In this document: in pieces, positions 30,103-41,660 of the stretch
Layout of the letters: every line of letters begins with the position of its first letter
Position numbering within the stretch: position 1 is the stretch's first letter
Assembly: GCF_027531545.1 (NCBI RefSeq)
Contig: NZ_JAPZSC010000033.1
Coordinates: forward strand, 40,577-104,576
DNA from: Silanimonas sp.
Lineage (GTDB): Bacteria; Pseudomonadota; Gammaproteobacteria; Xanthomonadales; Xanthomonadaceae
Direction: 5' to 3'
DNA: 64,000 bases
The notes under the pieces: generated by a model
Databases searched by the model: none
The model's input: only the letters and a program-made list of their open reading frames with translations
What the model was told of the DNA's origin: nothing
Position numbers and translations under genes: made by a program

Positions 30103-30824
30103 TGGACATTCTCCGGGGACATGGGGCCATCAAGGCATTTGCGAACGAAGGGCACGGTCAGGCGGCGCTGGGCAGCCATCGCCGCGCGGTCGAGGCGATC
30201 GAGCAGCGCCGTCAACGATTTCAGGTCGCGGTCGACGCGACGGAACAGCCAGTCGAGCACGGCGTCGTCGAGCTCGAGGCCACGGCGTCCGGCGCGGCGA
30301 CGCAGTGCCTCGCGGCGCCCGTCGTCATCGAGGACGTCGAGCGACACCCTCAGGCCCTGCCCCAAACGCGAGCGCAGGTCCGGCAGCGCCCAAGCCGTGT
30401 CCCCGGCCGGAAGGCGCGATGCGTAGAGCAGCGTTCGTCCCGCGTCACGCAGGCGGTTGTGCAGGTGGAACAGGGCTTCGCAGTCCTCGCGTGAAGCGGA
30501 AACAGCCTCGATGCCATCGAGGGCGACGAGGTCGTTCGCGTCGAGGCCCTCGAGCATCGTGCCGAGCGCGCCAGCAAAGGCCGGCACCGGCAGGTAGCGC
30601 GCGCGACGACCGGCCTCGTGCGCCTCGCGACACGCGGCCAGCAGCAGGTGGCTCTTGCCGCTGCCCTCGACGCCTTCGACGAACAGGCCGGCATCGATCG
30701 ACGCATCGACGCGTTCACCCGTCGCAGCGGCACGCAGCAGCTCGACGGCCCAGTCGTGGCCCACGAAGAGCTCGAAGCGCTGGTCCGGCCCCACCGGCAG
30801 CGCCAGCGGCAGCTGGGCGCTCAT
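30099..30824 (-). CDS. hda: Hda, DnaA regulatory inactivator
   Basis: This 241-residue AAA+ protein matches Hda, which with the beta clamp stimulates ATP hydrolysis by DnaA and so limits re-initiation. Seen: the clamp-binding motif QLPLAL at 4-9, Walker A-like GVEGSGKSHLLLA, and LVALDGIEAV for Walker B. Length is as expected. The start overlaps the transporter-like perM gene by four bases, a pairing common in gammaproteobacteria. Confidence 0.92.
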   Translation of the reverse strand: MSAQLPLALPVGPDQRFELFVGHDWAVELLRAAATGERVDASIDAGLFVEGVEGSGKSHLLLAACREAHEAGRRARYLPVPAFAGALGTMLEGLDANDLVALDGIEAVSASREDCEALFHLHNRLRDAGRTLLYASRLPAGDTAWALPDLRSRLGQGLRVSLDVLDDDGRREALRRRAGRRGLELDDAVLDWLFRRVDRDLKSLTALLDRLDRAAMAAQRRLTVPFVRKCLDGPMSPENVQ

Positions 30825-31966
30825 GCCGGACGCGTGTCGCCAGCCTCGTCGGCGGGCGGGCCTTCAGCCTCGCCTTCCAGAACGCCGTCGCCGTCGCGGT
30901 CCTCGCGGTACAGCAGGCTCTGCTTGTAGCGCTCATGCGCGTAACGCAGCAGCACCATGAACACCGCCGCCGCGGGCAGCGCCAGCAGGATGCCGAGGAA
31001 GCCGAAGAGCTGGCCGCCGGCCATGATCGCGAAGATCACCGCCACCGGATGCAGGCCGATGCGATCGCCCACCAGCCACGGCGTCAGCACGAAGCCCTCG
31101 ATGAGTTGGCCGCCGCTGAACACCGCGCACACGAGGACGAGGTGGAAGAGATCGCCGTGCTCGACGAGGGTGGCGATGACCGCCGCCACCAGCCCGATGG
31201 CCGTGCCGAGGTAGGGCACGAAGCTGAGCAGGCCGGCGATCATACCGATCAGGAAACCGAGGTCGAGGCCGATGAGGCTCAAGCCCACGCCGTAGATCAG
31301 GCCCAGAGCGATCATCACGCTCACCTGACCGCGCAGGAAACCGCCCAGCACGTCGTCGGACTCGCGAGCGAGGCGAACCACCGTGGGCTCCAGCGGGCGC
31401 GGGATCAGCCCGTGCACCGCGTCGATCATCCCGCGCCAGTCACGCATGAAATAGAACGTGACCAGCGGAATCAGCAGCAGGTTGGCCACCAGCGCGAGGA
31501 AGGCGAGGCCGGATTTCGACAGGCCGCCGATCACGTTCGCTGCCACCCCGCCAGCCTGCTGCCAGTGTTGTTTCAGCAGGTTGCCGAGTTCCGCCGGATC
31601 GACATAAGTGGCGATCGACACGCTGAAGCGGGCCTCCACCCAGGGAATCGCCGTTCCGGTGATCCACACGCCGAGCTTCGGGCCCCATTCCCCCGCCTGC
31701 TCGATCTGCGTCTTCAGCATCGGCACCAGCAGCAGCACGACGAGCACCACCAGCAGGCTCATCATCAGGAAGACGAGGGTCACCGCCGTGCTCCGCGAAC
31801 GGCCGCGGCGCTCGATGCGCGAGACCAGCGGATCAGCCACCCAGGCCAGCAGGGCGGCGACGGCGAAGGGCGTCAGCACGGGGCCCAGCAGCCAGAGCAG
31901 CAGGCCGAGCACGACGAAGCCGCCGAGCCAGAGCCAGGGGCGCAACCAGAGCAGCGGTGGATTCAT
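30821..31966 (-). CDS. perM: AI-2E/PerM family membrane protein
   Basis: This 381-residue AI-2E-transporter/PerM family protein has about seven hydrophobic helices. Typical C-terminal stretches are PYLGTAIGLVAAVIATL, GFVLTPWLVGDRIGLHPV and GQLFGFLGILLALPAAA. Family members are proposed permeases or efflux proteins; the substrate is unknown. The C-terminal tail is acidic. It lies between DUF2066 and hda on one strand. Confidence 0.85.
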   Translation of the reverse strand: MNPPLLWLRPWLWLGGFVVLGLLLWLLGPVLTPFAVAALLAWVADPLVSRIERRGRSRSTAVTLVFLMMSLLVVLVVLLLVPMLKTQIEQAGEWGPKLGVWITGTAIPWVEARFSVSIATYVDPAELGNLLKQHWQQAGGVAANVIGGLSKSGLAFLALVANLLLIPLVTFYFMRDWRGMIDAVHGLIPRPLEPTVVRLARESDDVLGGFLRGQVSVMIALGLIYGVGLSLIGLDLGFLIGMIAGLLSFVPYLGTAIGLVAAVIATLVEHGDLFHLVLVCAVFSGGQLIEGFVLTPWLVGDRIGLHPVAVIFAIMAGGQLFGFLGILLALPAAAVFMVLLRYAHERYKQSLLYREDRDGDGVLEGEAEGPPADEAGDTRPA

Positions 31967-31987
31967 CGGGCCGTCCTTTGCGTCGGG

Positions 31988-33151
31988 TCAGCGGGCCACG
32001 CGGTAGCGCACCCGCGTGGGCAGGGTCGGATCCGTGGCTGGCGCCGTGGCTTCCGGAACGAGATGGCCGGAACCCGCGAGCATCGCCTCGAAGCGCGTCC
32101 GGTCGACGGCGAGATCGAGGCGAACACGCATCGCGTCGGGCTGGGCTTCGATCACGTCGAAGCCGCGCAGCACCGGCAGCGACTGCAGGTAGGCGGCGAG
32201 ATCGAGCCACGCGGACTGGCTGTCGATGCCGAGGATCTCGGCCTCGATCACCTCGGCCTTGCCGGCCTCGACGCGCTTCGCCTGCCGCGCCGCGAGGGTG
32301 TCGGCCGCACGGTCCGCACCGGCGGCGATGGCGCGCTGCGGGCTGGGGTCGGTGACGCTCCAGCGCGCCAACTCCTCGGCGCCGTCGGCCAGCAGCCACT
32401 CGCTGGTCCAGCCCGCGGCGCCGGCGCGGGCCACCTTGCCGAGCAACTGCACGCGGGCGCCATAGCGGCTGGACAGCACGCCGACCGCGGCGGCATCGAG
32501 GGCCCAGATGCTGCCGGAGGCGGGCTGCTCCACGGCGGTACCGCCGGGCAGCAGGAAACGCAGGCCGCGCTCCAGGCCGCGCTGCGCCAGCGGCTTCACC
32601 ACGTTGATCTGTTGCGCCGAAACCAGGCGCGGACCGGCGCCGCCGCCATCGTCGACCACCAGCCACAGCATCGGCTTCGGCCGCTCGCCCGCCCACAGCG
32701 GCAGGCCGGCCGCGACCACCAGCGCATCCACGGCATCGGGGTCGAAGCTGGCCGCCAGCACCTGGCGCTGCACCGGCACGCCACCGGCCAATTCCTCGAC
32801 ATCACGGTATTCGGTGCCCACCACCATCGATTCGGCGACGCGAAGCGCCCGCTGCGCCACGGGGTCGTTCGGCGCCGCGACCTGCCCGCTCACCCGCACC
32901 AGCACCTGGGCCAACGCCCGGCCAAGTGCGGCGTCACGCTCGCGGCTCTCCTGCGAGCTCACCGGCACTTCGGCGGTGTACCACTCGAGCTCCCGCGCGG
33001 GCGCCGCAGCGGGTTCCGCCGGGGCCGATGAGCTCGCGACGGGCGCTCCGCCTGCGGCCTGCGCCTGCGCGTCGGCCGAGGGCATCGAGGCCCCGAGGAG
33101 CAGGCCGGACAGCGCGAGGGTGCGGAGGGATCGGGAGGAAAACGCGTGCAT
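31988..33151 (-). CDS. DUF2066 exported protein
   Basis: This 387-residue protein has a signal peptide (about 1-28, cleavage near ADAQA) and the DUF2066 pattern [28 protein letters not shown] followed by [13 protein letters not shown] and WLVVDDGG segments. Its function is unknown, but it is conserved opposite purM in gammaproteobacteria. M at 33151 was chosen for its signal peptide; M at 33175 is possible. An alanine/proline linker follows the signal. Confidence 0.82.
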   Translation of the reverse strand: MHAFSSRSLRTLALSGLLLGASMPSADAQAQAAGGAPVASSSAPAEPAAAPARELEWYTAEVPVSSQESRERDAALGRALAQVLVRVSGQVAAPNDPVAQRALRVAESMVVGTEYRDVEELAGGVPVQRQVLAASFDPDAVDALVVAAGLPLWAGERPKPMLWLVVDDGGGAGPRLVSAQQINVVKPLAQRGLERGLRFLLPGGTAVEQPASGSIWALDAAAVGVLSSRYGARVQLLGKVARAGAAGWTSEWLLADGAEELARWSVTDPSPQRAIAAGADRAADTLAARQAKRVEAGKAEVIEAEILGIDSQSAWLDLAAYLQSLPVLRGFDVIEAQPDAMRVRLDLAVDRTRFEAMLAGSGHLVPEATAPATDPTLPTRVRYRVAR

Positions 33152-33297
33152 CGTGGACTCCGAGGGACATGCCATGGTGCCGCAGGGCGCGCGGAAGCGT
33201 CCAACGCGGCACCGGCCGCGGCGGCCCCGGTTCAGCCGCGAGGGGGCCCCGGCGACCGTCGGCCGGAGCCCGGCTGGTAAACTGCGCGCTTCGCTTG

Positions 33298-34392
33298 ATG
33301 CCCGAAGGCCCGCCACCCGTGAGCACCCCGACGCCCCTGACCTACCGCGACGCGGGGGTCGATATCGACGCCGGCAACGACCTCGTCGAACGCATCAAGC
33401 CGCTGGTGAAGCGCAGCTTCCGCCCCGAGGTGATGGGTGGCCTCGGCGGCTTCGGCGCCCTGTTCGACCTCTCCGGCAAGTACCGCGAGCCGGTGCTGGT
33501 CTCGGGCACCGACGGCGTGGGCACCAAGCTCAAGCTCGCCCAGCAGCTGAACCGCCACGACACCATCGGCATCGACCTCGTGGCCATGTGCGTCAACGAC
33601 GTGCTGGTGCAGGGTGCCGAGCCGCTGTTCTTCCTCGACTATTTCGCCACCGGCAAGCTGCACATCGACACCGCGGCTGCGGTCATCGGCGGCATCGCCC
33701 GCGGCTGCGAGCTCTCGGGCTGCGCGCTGATCGGTGGCGAAACGGCCGAGATGCCCGACATGTACGCGCCGGGCGAGTACGACCTCGCCGGCTTCTGCGT
33801 GGCGGCGGTGGAGAAGAGCGAACTCCGCGACGGCGGCCGCATACGCGAAGGCGACGTGCTGCTCGCCCTGCCCTCGTCGGGCCCGCACAGCAATGGCTAC
33901 TCGCTGATCCGCAAAGTGCTCGCCCGCGCCGGTTTCGACGCGGCCCAGGGCGGCCTCGATGTGCAGGTGGGCGGCGTGCCGCTGATCGACGCGCTGATGG
34001 CGCCGACCCAGCTCTACGTGAAGCCGATCCTGTCGCTGCTGCAGGCCTTCCCGGGCGCCGATTCGCCGATCCACGGCATGGCGCACATCACCGGCGGTGG
34101 CCTCACCGAGAACATCATCCGCGTCATCCCCGACGGCCTCGGCCTCGACATCGACGCCAGCACCATCGTGCTGCCGCCGGTGTTCGAGTGGCTGCAGCGC
34201 GAAGGCGCCATCGCCGACGCCGAGATGTGGCGCACCTTCAATTGCGGCATCGGCTTCGTGCTGGTGGTGCCTGAGGCGTCCATCGCGACGCTCACCGCGC
34301 CGCTCGCCGCCGCCGGCCTGCCGCCACGCCCGATCGGCCGCGTGGTGAAGAGCGCTGGCGCGTCGGTGCACGAGCGCGTGCGCATCGGCTGA
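33298..34392 (+). CDS. purM: PurM, phosphoribosylformylglycinamidine cyclo-ligase
   Basis: This 364-residue AIR synthetase closes the imidazole ring in purine synthesis using ATP. Typical motifs: [59 protein letters not shown] and [14 protein letters not shown] 33319 would give a shorter start that fits the family equally well. purN follows after a small membrane-protein gene. Confidence 0.96.
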   Translation: MPEGPPPVSTPTPLTYRDAGVDIDAGNDLVERIKPLVKRSFRPEVMGGLGGFGALFDLSGKYREPVLVSGTDGVGTKLKLAQQLNRHDTIGIDLVAMCVNDVLVQGAEPLFFLDYFATGKLHIDTAAAVIGGIARGCELSGCALIGGETAEMPDMYAPGEYDLAGFCVAAVEKSELRDGGRIREGDVLLALPSSGPHSNGYSLIRKVLARAGFDAAQGGLDVQVGGVPLIDALMAPTQLYVKPILSLLQAFPGADSPIHGMAHITGGGLTENIIRVIPDGLGLDIDASTIVLPPVFEWLQREGAIADAEMWRTFNCGIGFVLVVPEASIATLTAPLAAAGLPPRPIGRVVKSAGASVHERVRIG

Positions 34393-34403
34393 GGGCCGGA
34401 GGC

Positions 34404-34661
34404 ATGGGCACGGCACGCCGCATCGGCATCGCGCTGTCCGCCCTCGTGGCGGTCGCGACCTCGGTCGCGGCGATGGCCCTGTGGCCGCTGGTCCATAAAG
34501 ACGATTTCGCCTTCATCCAGCACATGCAGCGCGATGTCGAGTTCGGCTGGTTGCTGCTGCAGGCCGCCGTACCGCTCTTCGCCATGTGCCTGCTGACCGC
34601 GCTGGGCGCGGCAGCGCTGGCGTGGCGTCTCGCGTTGCCCCGCCGCCCGACCGCGCGATGA
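34404..34661 (+). CDS. Small two-helix membrane protein between purM and purN
   Basis: This 85-residue protein with two membrane helices (IGIALSALVAVATSVAAMAL and FGWLLLQAAVPLFAMCLLTA) belongs to no family I recognise. It lies 11 bp after purM and overlaps purN as ATGA, so it is co-translated with purine genes. The short loop HKDDFAFIQHMQRDVE is charged. Confidence 0.55.
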   Translation: MGTARRIGIALSALVAVATSVAAMALWPLVHKDDFAFIQHMQRDVEFGWLLLQAAVPLFAMCLLTALGAAALAWRLALPRRPTAR

Positions 34662-35323
34662 GCTTGCGCCTCGCGGTGCTCGCCTCGGGGCGCGGCAGCA
34701 ACTTCGCGGCCCTGTTGCAGGCCTGCGCCGAGGGGCGCATCCACGGCGGCGTGGTCGGCGTGTTCTCCGACAAGCCGCAGAGCGGTGCCGTGGCCCTCGC
34801 CGCCGAGGCCGGCATCCAGGCCTGGGCGATGAAGCCGAACACGTTCGAAACGCGCGACGCCTTCGACGCGGCCATGTTCGACGCCATCGACGCGGTTCAG
34901 CCCGACCTCATCGTCTGTGCGGGATACATGCGCATCATCGGCGCCGCCGCGATCGCCCGTTTCCCGAACCGCATGATCAACATCCATCCCTCGCTGCTGC
35001 CGCGCCACCCCGGCCTGCATACGCACCAGCGCGCGCTGGAGGCCGGCGATGCCGAGCACGGCGCGAGCGTCCACATCGTCATCCCGGAACTGGACGCCGG
35101 CCCGGTGCTGGCGCAGGCGCGCGTGCCGGTGCACGGCGGCGACACGGCGGAAACGCTGGCCGCGCGCGTGCTCACGCGCGAGCATCCCTTGCTGCTCGCC
35201 AGCGTCGCGGCCGTCGCCAACGGAAACCTCCGGCTCGACGCCGACGCCATCCGCTGGCAGGGCGCGCCGCTGCGCGAACCCCTGCGCCTCGGCGACGACG
35301 ACCGCCTGCACGCCGCGCCCTGA
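34658..35323 (+). CDS. purN: PurN, GAR formyltransferase
   Basis: This 221-residue folate-dependent glycinamide ribonucleotide formyltransferase has LRLAVLASGRGSNF at the N-terminus, the catalytic NIHPSLLP and the conserved aspartate in the ELDAGPV loop. It is normal length. An in-frame extension further upstream overlaps the small membrane protein and is not needed. Confidence 0.95.
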   Translation: MSLRLAVLASGRGSNFAALLQACAEGRIHGGVVGVFSDKPQSGAVALAAEAGIQAWAMKPNTFETRDAFDAAMFDAIDAVQPDLIVCAGYMRIIGAAAIARFPNRMINIHPSLLPRHPGLHTHQRALEAGDAEHGASVHIVIPELDAGPVLAQARVPVHGGDTAETLAARVLTREHPLLLASVAAVANGNLRLDADAIRWQGAPLREPLRLGDDDRLHAAP

Positions 35324-35359
35324 GCGCGGCGCCCCCGACGACACGACGAAGGACCTCCC

Positions 35360-36070
35360 ATGCGTTCGATCCTGCTTCGCAGCGCCCTGGCGCTCTCGCT
35401 GGCGCTGGCCCTTCCGGCCACGGCCACGCCGGTGGCCCCGTTCAGCGCGACCTACGAGGTTCGTCGCAACGGCGATGTGCTGGGTGAGGCCACGCTGCGC
35501 CTCGCCCGCGACGGCGCCGACTGGCGCTTCACCAGCGAAACGCGCGGCACCCAGGGCCTGGCGAAGATCGCGGGCGTGCGCATCGACGAATCGAGCCGCT
35601 TCCGCTACGTCGATGGCCGCCCGGAAACGCTCGACTACCGCTACGCGCAAAAGACGAGCTTCAACTCGCGCGAACGCAGCGCCGTCGTCGACGCCGCCGC
35701 CGGCCGCATCACGCTGCGCAACCGCAACGAGCGTCAGGAGGCCCCGTACGTGCAAGGCATCCTCGACCGGCAGCTGCTCACCGTCGCACTGATGCAGGCC
35801 GTTGCCGGCGGGCGCCGCGGCGCGCAGGCCCTGCAGGTCGCCGGCCGCAGCGCCGTGGAAGCGCAGACTTGGTGGATCGGCGAGGCCGAAGCGGTGCCGA
35901 TGGGCGCCGCCTCCGAACAGGGCCTGCGCATCGAACGCCGCCGCGAGGACGCCAGCGGCCGCACGACGGTGCTCTGGCTGGATCGCGACGACGGCCATCT
36001 GCCCTTGCGCATCGAACAGCGCGAGGACGACGGCGAGACCGTCGAGATGCGGCTGCTGCGCAGGGGCTGA
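35360..36070 (+). CDS. DUF3108 exported protein
   Basis: This 236-residue protein has a signal peptide of about 22 residues and the DUF3108 pattern: FSATYEVRRNGDVLGEATLRL, RETRGTQGL-like repeats, then a C-terminal LWLDRDDGHLPLRIEQRE. It is predicted to be periplasmic or lipid-binding. The role is unknown; it sits next to purN in related genomes. Confidence 0.85.
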   Translation: MRSILLRSALALSLALALPATATPVAPFSATYEVRRNGDVLGEATLRLARDGADWRFTSETRGTQGLAKIAGVRIDESSRFRYVDGRPETLDYRYAQKTSFNSRERSAVVDAAAGRITLRNRNERQEAPYVQGILDRQLLTVALMQAVAGGRRGAQALQVAGRSAVEAQTWWIGEAEAVPMGAASEQGLRIERRREDASGRTTVLWLDRDDGHLPLRIEQREDDGETVEMRLLRRG

Positions 36071-36075
36071 GGCGG

Positions 36076-36091
36076 GCGGCGGTCGCGCCGC
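36076..36091. terminator. GC hairpin between convergent genes
   Basis: GCGGCG and CGCCGC arms enclose GTCG in the 30-bp gap between DUF3108 and exoD. It could be a bidirectional terminator but lacks a T-run. Confidence 0.25.
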
Positions 36092-36100
36092 GACGGACGA

Positions 36101-36775
36101 TCAGGCGCCGAGGGCCCGCCAGCCGACTTCGACCAGGCCCCAGGCCGTCGGCCAGAGGTGGAACAACGCCCAGGCCTTCATCGCCATCGCTACGAAGACT
36201 TCGTACAGGAAGATGAAGTAGCCCACCGTCACGGCGAGCCAGAACAGCGCGAACAGGAACATCAGGCCGTCGTCGGCCATCAACGCCAAGGCGGCGCAGA
36301 TGATGGCGAGCGCCGGCAGCAGGTTGTTCAGCGGGATTCCGCCCACGGGGATCGCCAGCAGCAGCGCGGCGACCACGACGAGCGAGCCGGCGATGCGATG
36401 GCCACGACGGCCTTCGGTCCAATGCCCGAGGCGCGGGCGCACGAGTTTCGACGCCCAGCCCAGCACCTTGCGCGCGGCCGCGGCGAGCTGGCGCCACTGG
36501 TTCGCATCAAGCTGCGCCTGCGAGAGTGACTCGGGCAGCCACGGCCGCGCATCGCCGCGCGCCAGCTGCCAGCCGATGCCGGCCAGAGCGAGGCCGCCGA
36601 TCGTGCCGAGGGGGCCGAGCGAGATCGGCTGGAGGAAGGGCAGGCAAAGCACCACGAGGGTGAAGCCGAAGGCCGAGGCACCGCCCGCACCCAGTACTTC
36701 GCCGATGCGCGGCGGCACCGGGGCGTTGGCCGCGGCGTCGAGGGCCGCGAGGATGTCCTCGCCGACGCGCTGCAC
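36101..36775 (-). CDS. exoD: ExoD-family exopolysaccharide protein
   Basis: This 224-residue ExoD-like membrane protein has about four to five helices, including [24 protein letters not shown] and [22 protein letters not shown] with the typical glycine/proline pattern. ExoD influences exopolysaccharide and alkali tolerance in rhizobia; the mechanism is unclear. It lies 4 bp after murA on the same strand. Confidence 0.85.
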   Translation of the reverse strand: MQRVGEDILAALDAAANAPVPPRIGEVLGAGGASAFGFTLVVLCLPFLQPISLGPLGTIGGLALAGIGWQLARGDARPWLPESLSQAQLDANQWRQLAAAARKVLGWASKLVRPRLGHWTEGRRGHRIAGSLVVVAALLLAIPVGGIPLNNLLPALAIICAALALMADDGLMFLFALFWLAVTVGYFIFLYEVFVAMAMKAWALFHLWPTAWGLVEVGWRALGA

Positions 36776-36779
36776 GCGA

Positions 36780-38277
<1,498 letters not shown>

Positions 38278-38347
38278 GGAGGAGGCGAAGAGGGCCGAAG
38301 GCCCTGCCGTAAACTAGGAACCTCATTGTACTCCCCGAAGGCTTCCC

Positions 38348-39349
38348 ATGAGTGCTCCAGCGGCCGCCGCCGCCCCCGGATTGCCCGATTTCGCCCGCAC
38401 CGGCCGGCGCGTGATCGGCGAGGAAGCCGCCGCCCTCTCGGCCCTGGCCAGCCGCCTCGACGGCGCCTTCGGCGCGGCCTGCGCGCGGGTGCTGGCCTGC
38501 CACGGCCGCGTCGTGTGCACCGGCATGGGCAAGTCGGGCCATATCGCCCGGAAGATCGCCGCCACGCTCGCCTCCACCGGCACCCCGGCCTTCTTCATGC
38601 ATCCGGGCGAGGCCAGCCACGGCGACCTCGGCATGGTCACCGAGCGCGACGTCGTGTTGGCGCTGTCCTATTCCGGCGAGAGCGACGAGATCCTGATGAT
38701 CGCGCCGGCGCTGAAGCGCATGGGCGTGCCGCTGATCGCCATGACCGGGCGCCCGGGCTCGTCGATGGCCCAATTGGCCGATGTGCACCTCGACGTCTCG
38801 GTGCCCTCCGAGGCCTGCCCGCACAACCTCGCCCCGACCACCAGCACCACCGCCTCGCTGGCCCTCGGCGACGCGCTGGCCGTGGCGGTGCTCGAGGCCC
38901 GCGGCTTCACGCCCGAGGACTTCGCCCGCTCGCACCCGGCCGGCGCCTTGGGCCGCCGCCTGCTGCTGACCATCCGCGACGTCATGCACGCCGGCGACGA
39001 CGTGCCGCGCGTCGCCGCGGAGGCCTCGATCGCCGAGGCGCTGGTGGTGATGAGCCGCGGCCGCCTCGGCATGACCGCCGTCGTCGATGCGGACGGCCGC
39101 CTCGTCGGCGTGTTCACCGACGGCGACCTGCGTCGCGCGCTCGACGACCCGGCGCTGGACGTGCGCGGCGACGCGGTGGCGAAGGTGATGGGCCGCTCGC
39201 CCAAGACCATCGCGCCGGACGAGCTCGCCAGTGCGGCCGTCCACGCGATGGAGGAGCACAAGGTCAACGCGCTGGTGGTCGTCGACGCCGAGCGGCGCGT
39301 CGTCGGTGCGCTGAACTTCATCGACCTGCTCAACGCGCGGGTGGTCTGA
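38348..39349 (+). CDS. kdsD: KdsD, arabinose-5-phosphate isomerase
   Basis: This 333-residue protein has a SIS isomerase domain (about 30-190: TGMGKSGHIARKIAATLASTG, SYSGESDEIL, APTTSTTASLALGDALAV) followed by two CBS domains (about 205-333). It converts ribulose-5-P to arabinose-5-P for Kdo. It starts the Kdo/Lpt operon. Confidence 0.95.
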   Translation: MSAPAAAAAPGLPDFARTGRRVIGEEAAALSALASRLDGAFGAACARVLACHGRVVCTGMGKSGHIARKIAATLASTGTPAFFMHPGEASHGDLGMVTERDVVLALSYSGESDEILMIAPALKRMGVPLIAMTGRPGSSMAQLADVHLDVSVPSEACPHNLAPTTSTTASLALGDALAVAVLEARGFTPEDFARSHPAGALGRRLLLTIRDVMHAGDDVPRVAAEASIAEALVVMSRGRLGMTAVVDADGRLVGVFTDGDLRRALDDPALDVRGDAVAKVMGRSPKTIAPDELASAAVHAMEEHKVNALVVVDAERRVVGALNFIDLLNARVV

Positions 39350-39352
39350 GCC

Positions 39353-39904
39353 ATGGCCTACGCCCACCTCGCCGACTATCCCGCCGATATCCGCGAGCGC
39401 GCGGCGCGCGTGCGCCTCGCCTGCTTCGACGTCGACGGCACTCTGACCGACGGCCGCCTGTGGCTCGATGCCGAGGGCCGCGAGCTCAAGGCCTTCGACA
39501 TCCATGACGGCATGGGCCTGCGCCTGCTCGAAGAGCACGGCGTGCGGGTCGCGCTGGTGACGGCCCGCCACAGCGCCGTCGCGGAAGCGCGCGGGCGCGA
39601 GTTGCGCCTCACCGAGGTGCATATCGGCGTCAAGGACAAGCGCGCCCTGCTCGAATCGCTGTGCGCGAAGTACGGCCTCACCCCGGCCGAGACCGCGATG
39701 ATGGGCGACGACCTCGTCGACCTCGCCGCGATGGGCATCGCCGGCCTCGCCGTCGCACCCGCGAGCGCGCACGCCTGGGTGAAGGAGCGCGCACATTGGC
39801 GCACCCGCGCCGGCGGTGGCCAGGGCGCCGCCCGCGAGCTCTGCGACCTGATCCTCGGCGCGCAGGGCAAGGCCGAGGCCGTGCTGGCGGGCTTCCTGCG
39901 ATGA
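39353..39904 (+). CDS. kdsC: KdsC, Kdo-8-phosphate phosphatase
   Basis: This 183-residue HAD-type phosphatase has CFDVDGTLTDGRLW with nucleophile D26 and D28, FDIHDGMGLRLL, VTARHS, and the late acidic MGDDLVDL. It has no cap domain, as in tetrameric KdsC. It removes phosphate from Kdo-8-P before LPS core assembly. The stop overlaps lptC as ATGA. Confidence 0.95.
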   Translation: MAYAHLADYPADIRERAARVRLACFDVDGTLTDGRLWLDAEGRELKAFDIHDGMGLRLLEEHGVRVALVTARHSAVAEARGRELRLTEVHIGVKDKRALLESLCAKYGLTPAETAMMGDDLVDLAAMGIAGLAVAPASAHAWVKERAHWRTRAGGGQGAARELCDLILGAQGKAEAVLAGFLR

Positions 39905-40497
39905 ATCGTTTCTGGCTGGGCGTGCTGCTCGCCGTCGGTGCCGCCGCCACCGGCGTCGCGCTGTGGTGGCTGCGCGAGCCTCCGGCACCGCCCAGCACCG
40001 ACGCCCGTGCCGACTATCGGCTCGAAGGCTTCGAAATGACCGCCCTCAGGAAGGACGGCAGCGAGGGCTTCACGGTGGTGGGGCCCCTGCTCGAGCGCGA
40101 CCAGGACGCACAGGTCACCACGCTGACCGAACCACGCTTCGGTTTCCCGGGCGAAGCCCCCGGGCAGCGCTGGGACGCCCGTTCGGCGAGCGCGTGGATC
40201 GGCCCCGACAACGATGAAGTCCGGCTGGAAGGCGGCGTGGAGATGCTGGCGCCCCCGGAGGGCGACGGCCGCCAGATGCGATTCAGCACCGACCACCTGA
40301 GCGTGTTCACTGAATCGGAGCGGGTGCGCACCGACGCCGCGGTGACCGTCACGCAAGGCCGCTCTATACTTCAGGCGACCGGCCTCGACGTGGACATGCA
40401 GGCCAAAACCTACGAGCTCCTCGCCGATGTCGATGCGACGTTCTATTCCGAGCCTTCTCCTCGTCCTGCTGCCCCTGCTGACGTCCCCCGCCCTTGA
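39901..40497 (+). CDS. lptC: LptC, LPS transport inner-membrane anchor
   Basis: This 198-residue single-pass protein has helix WLGVLLAVGAAATGVALWWL at 5-24 and a periplasmic beta-jellyroll that receives LPS from LptBFG and hands it to LptA. FEMTALRKDG and RFSTDHLSVFTES are typical. Its last 23 codons are overlapped by lptA in another frame. Confidence 0.88.
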   Translation: MNRFWLGVLLAVGAAATGVALWWLREPPAPPSTDARADYRLEGFEMTALRKDGSEGFTVVGPLLERDQDAQVTTLTEPRFGFPGEAPGQRWDARSASAWIGPDNDEVRLEGGVEMLAPPEGDGRQMRFSTDHLSVFTESERVRTDAAVTVTQGRSILQATGLDVDMQAKTYELLADVDATFYSEPSPRPAAPADVPRP

Positions 40498-40936
40498 GGC
40501 GCGCAAGAACGACCGCGAGCAGCCGATGAACGTGCGCTCCGACCGCCAGACCGGCGGCCTCGGCGACGACGACAACGTCGTCTTCAATGGCAACGTCGAG
40601 ATCACCCAGGGCACGCTGCAGGTGAACGCCGCGACGGCCACGGTCGAGCGCCGCGGCGGCGACGTCCAGCGCATCGTCCTCGAGGGCAGCCCGGTGCGGA
40701 TCCGTCAGGAAAACGATCGCGGCGAGGTCGTCGATGCGCAGGCGGCGCGCGTCACCTACGCGCCCGACGACGAGATCATCCTGCTCGCCGGCGACGCACG
40801 CGTGGCCCAGGACCGCGGCGAATTCACAGCCGGGACGATTCGCTACAACCTCGACACCGGCAGCATCGACAGCGGCGGCGACGGCGGCCGCGTGATAACG
40901 ACCATCCAGCCCAAAGCCCGCCCGGCCGGCAACTGA
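40427..40936 (+). CDS. lptA: LptA, periplasmic LPS bridge protein
   Basis: This 169-residue LptA has a signal peptide ([19 protein letters not shown]) and the beta-jellyroll repeats of the OstA family ([47 protein letters not shown]). It forms the bridge carrying LPS across the periplasm. The start lies 71 bases inside lptC; a later start would remove the signal peptide. ATG 40433 is also possible. Confidence 0.9.
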   Translation: MSMRRSIPSLLLVLLPLLTSPALEARKNDREQPMNVRSDRQTGGLGDDDNVVFNGNVEITQGTLQVNAATATVERRGGDVQRIVLEGSPVRIRQENDRGEVVDAQAARVTYAPDDEIILLAGDARVAQDRGEFTAGTIRYNLDTGSIDSGGDGGRVITTIQPKARPAGN

Positions 40937-41655
40937 TGCTGTCGGCGCGCGCGCTCTCCAAACGCTACAAGAAGCGCGAAGTCGTCAAGGATTTCGGCTT
41001 CGACCTGCACCCCGGCGAGGTCGTCGGCCTGCTCGGCCCGAACGGCGCCGGCAAGACCACCTGCTTCTACATGGTGGTGGGGCTGGTGCCGAGCGACGCC
41101 GGTGAGATCCTGCTCGACGGCCAGGACATCAGCACCCTCGCCATGCACCAGCGCGCGCGCCGCGGCGTGGGCTACCTGCCGCAGGAAGCCAGCGTCTTCC
41201 GCAGCCTGTCGGCGGCCGACAACGTGCGCGCCGCGCTCGAGCTGCGCGAAGACCTCTCGCCCGCGCAGCGCGAGGCCGAGCTCGGCCACCTGCTCGACGA
41301 ACTGCACATCGGCCATGTCGCCGAACAGTTGGGCGAGAGCCTCTCGGGTGGCGAACGCCGACGCATCGAGATCGCCCGCGCCCTCGCCGCGAACCCGCGC
41401 TACATGCTGCTCGATGAACCCTTCGCCGGCGTCGACCCGATTTCCGTCGGCGAAATCCAGGGGATCATCCGGCACCTGAAGCACCGCGGGATCGGCGTGC
41501 TGATCACCGACCACAACGTCCGCGAGACGCTGGGCATCTGCGACCGCGCCTACATCCTCAACGCCGGCACGGTGCTGGCGCAGGGCTCGCCGAACGACGT
41601 GCTGATGAATCCCGACGTCCGCCGCGTCTACCTCGGCTCCAGCTTCACGATGTAA
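40936..41655 (+). CDS. lptB: LptB, LPS transport ATPase
   Basis: This 239-residue ABC ATPase powers LPS extraction. Walker [10 protein letters not shown] is near 34-42, the signature [16 protein letters not shown], Walker [14 protein letters not shown], and the H-loop [11 protein letters not shown]. The ATG shares its A with the lptA stop (TGATG). Confidence 0.97.
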   Translation: MLSARALSKRYKKREVVKDFGFDLHPGEVVGLLGPNGAGKTTCFYMVVGLVPSDAGEILLDGQDISTLAMHQRARRGVGYLPQEASVFRSLSAADNVRAALELREDLSPAQREAELGHLLDELHIGHVAEQLGESLSGGERRRIEIARALAANPRYMLLDEPFAGVDPISVGEIQGIIRHLKHRGIGVLITDHNVRETLGICDRAYILNAGTVLAQGSPNDVLMNPDVRRVYLGSSFTM

Positions 41656-41660
41656 CGGCG

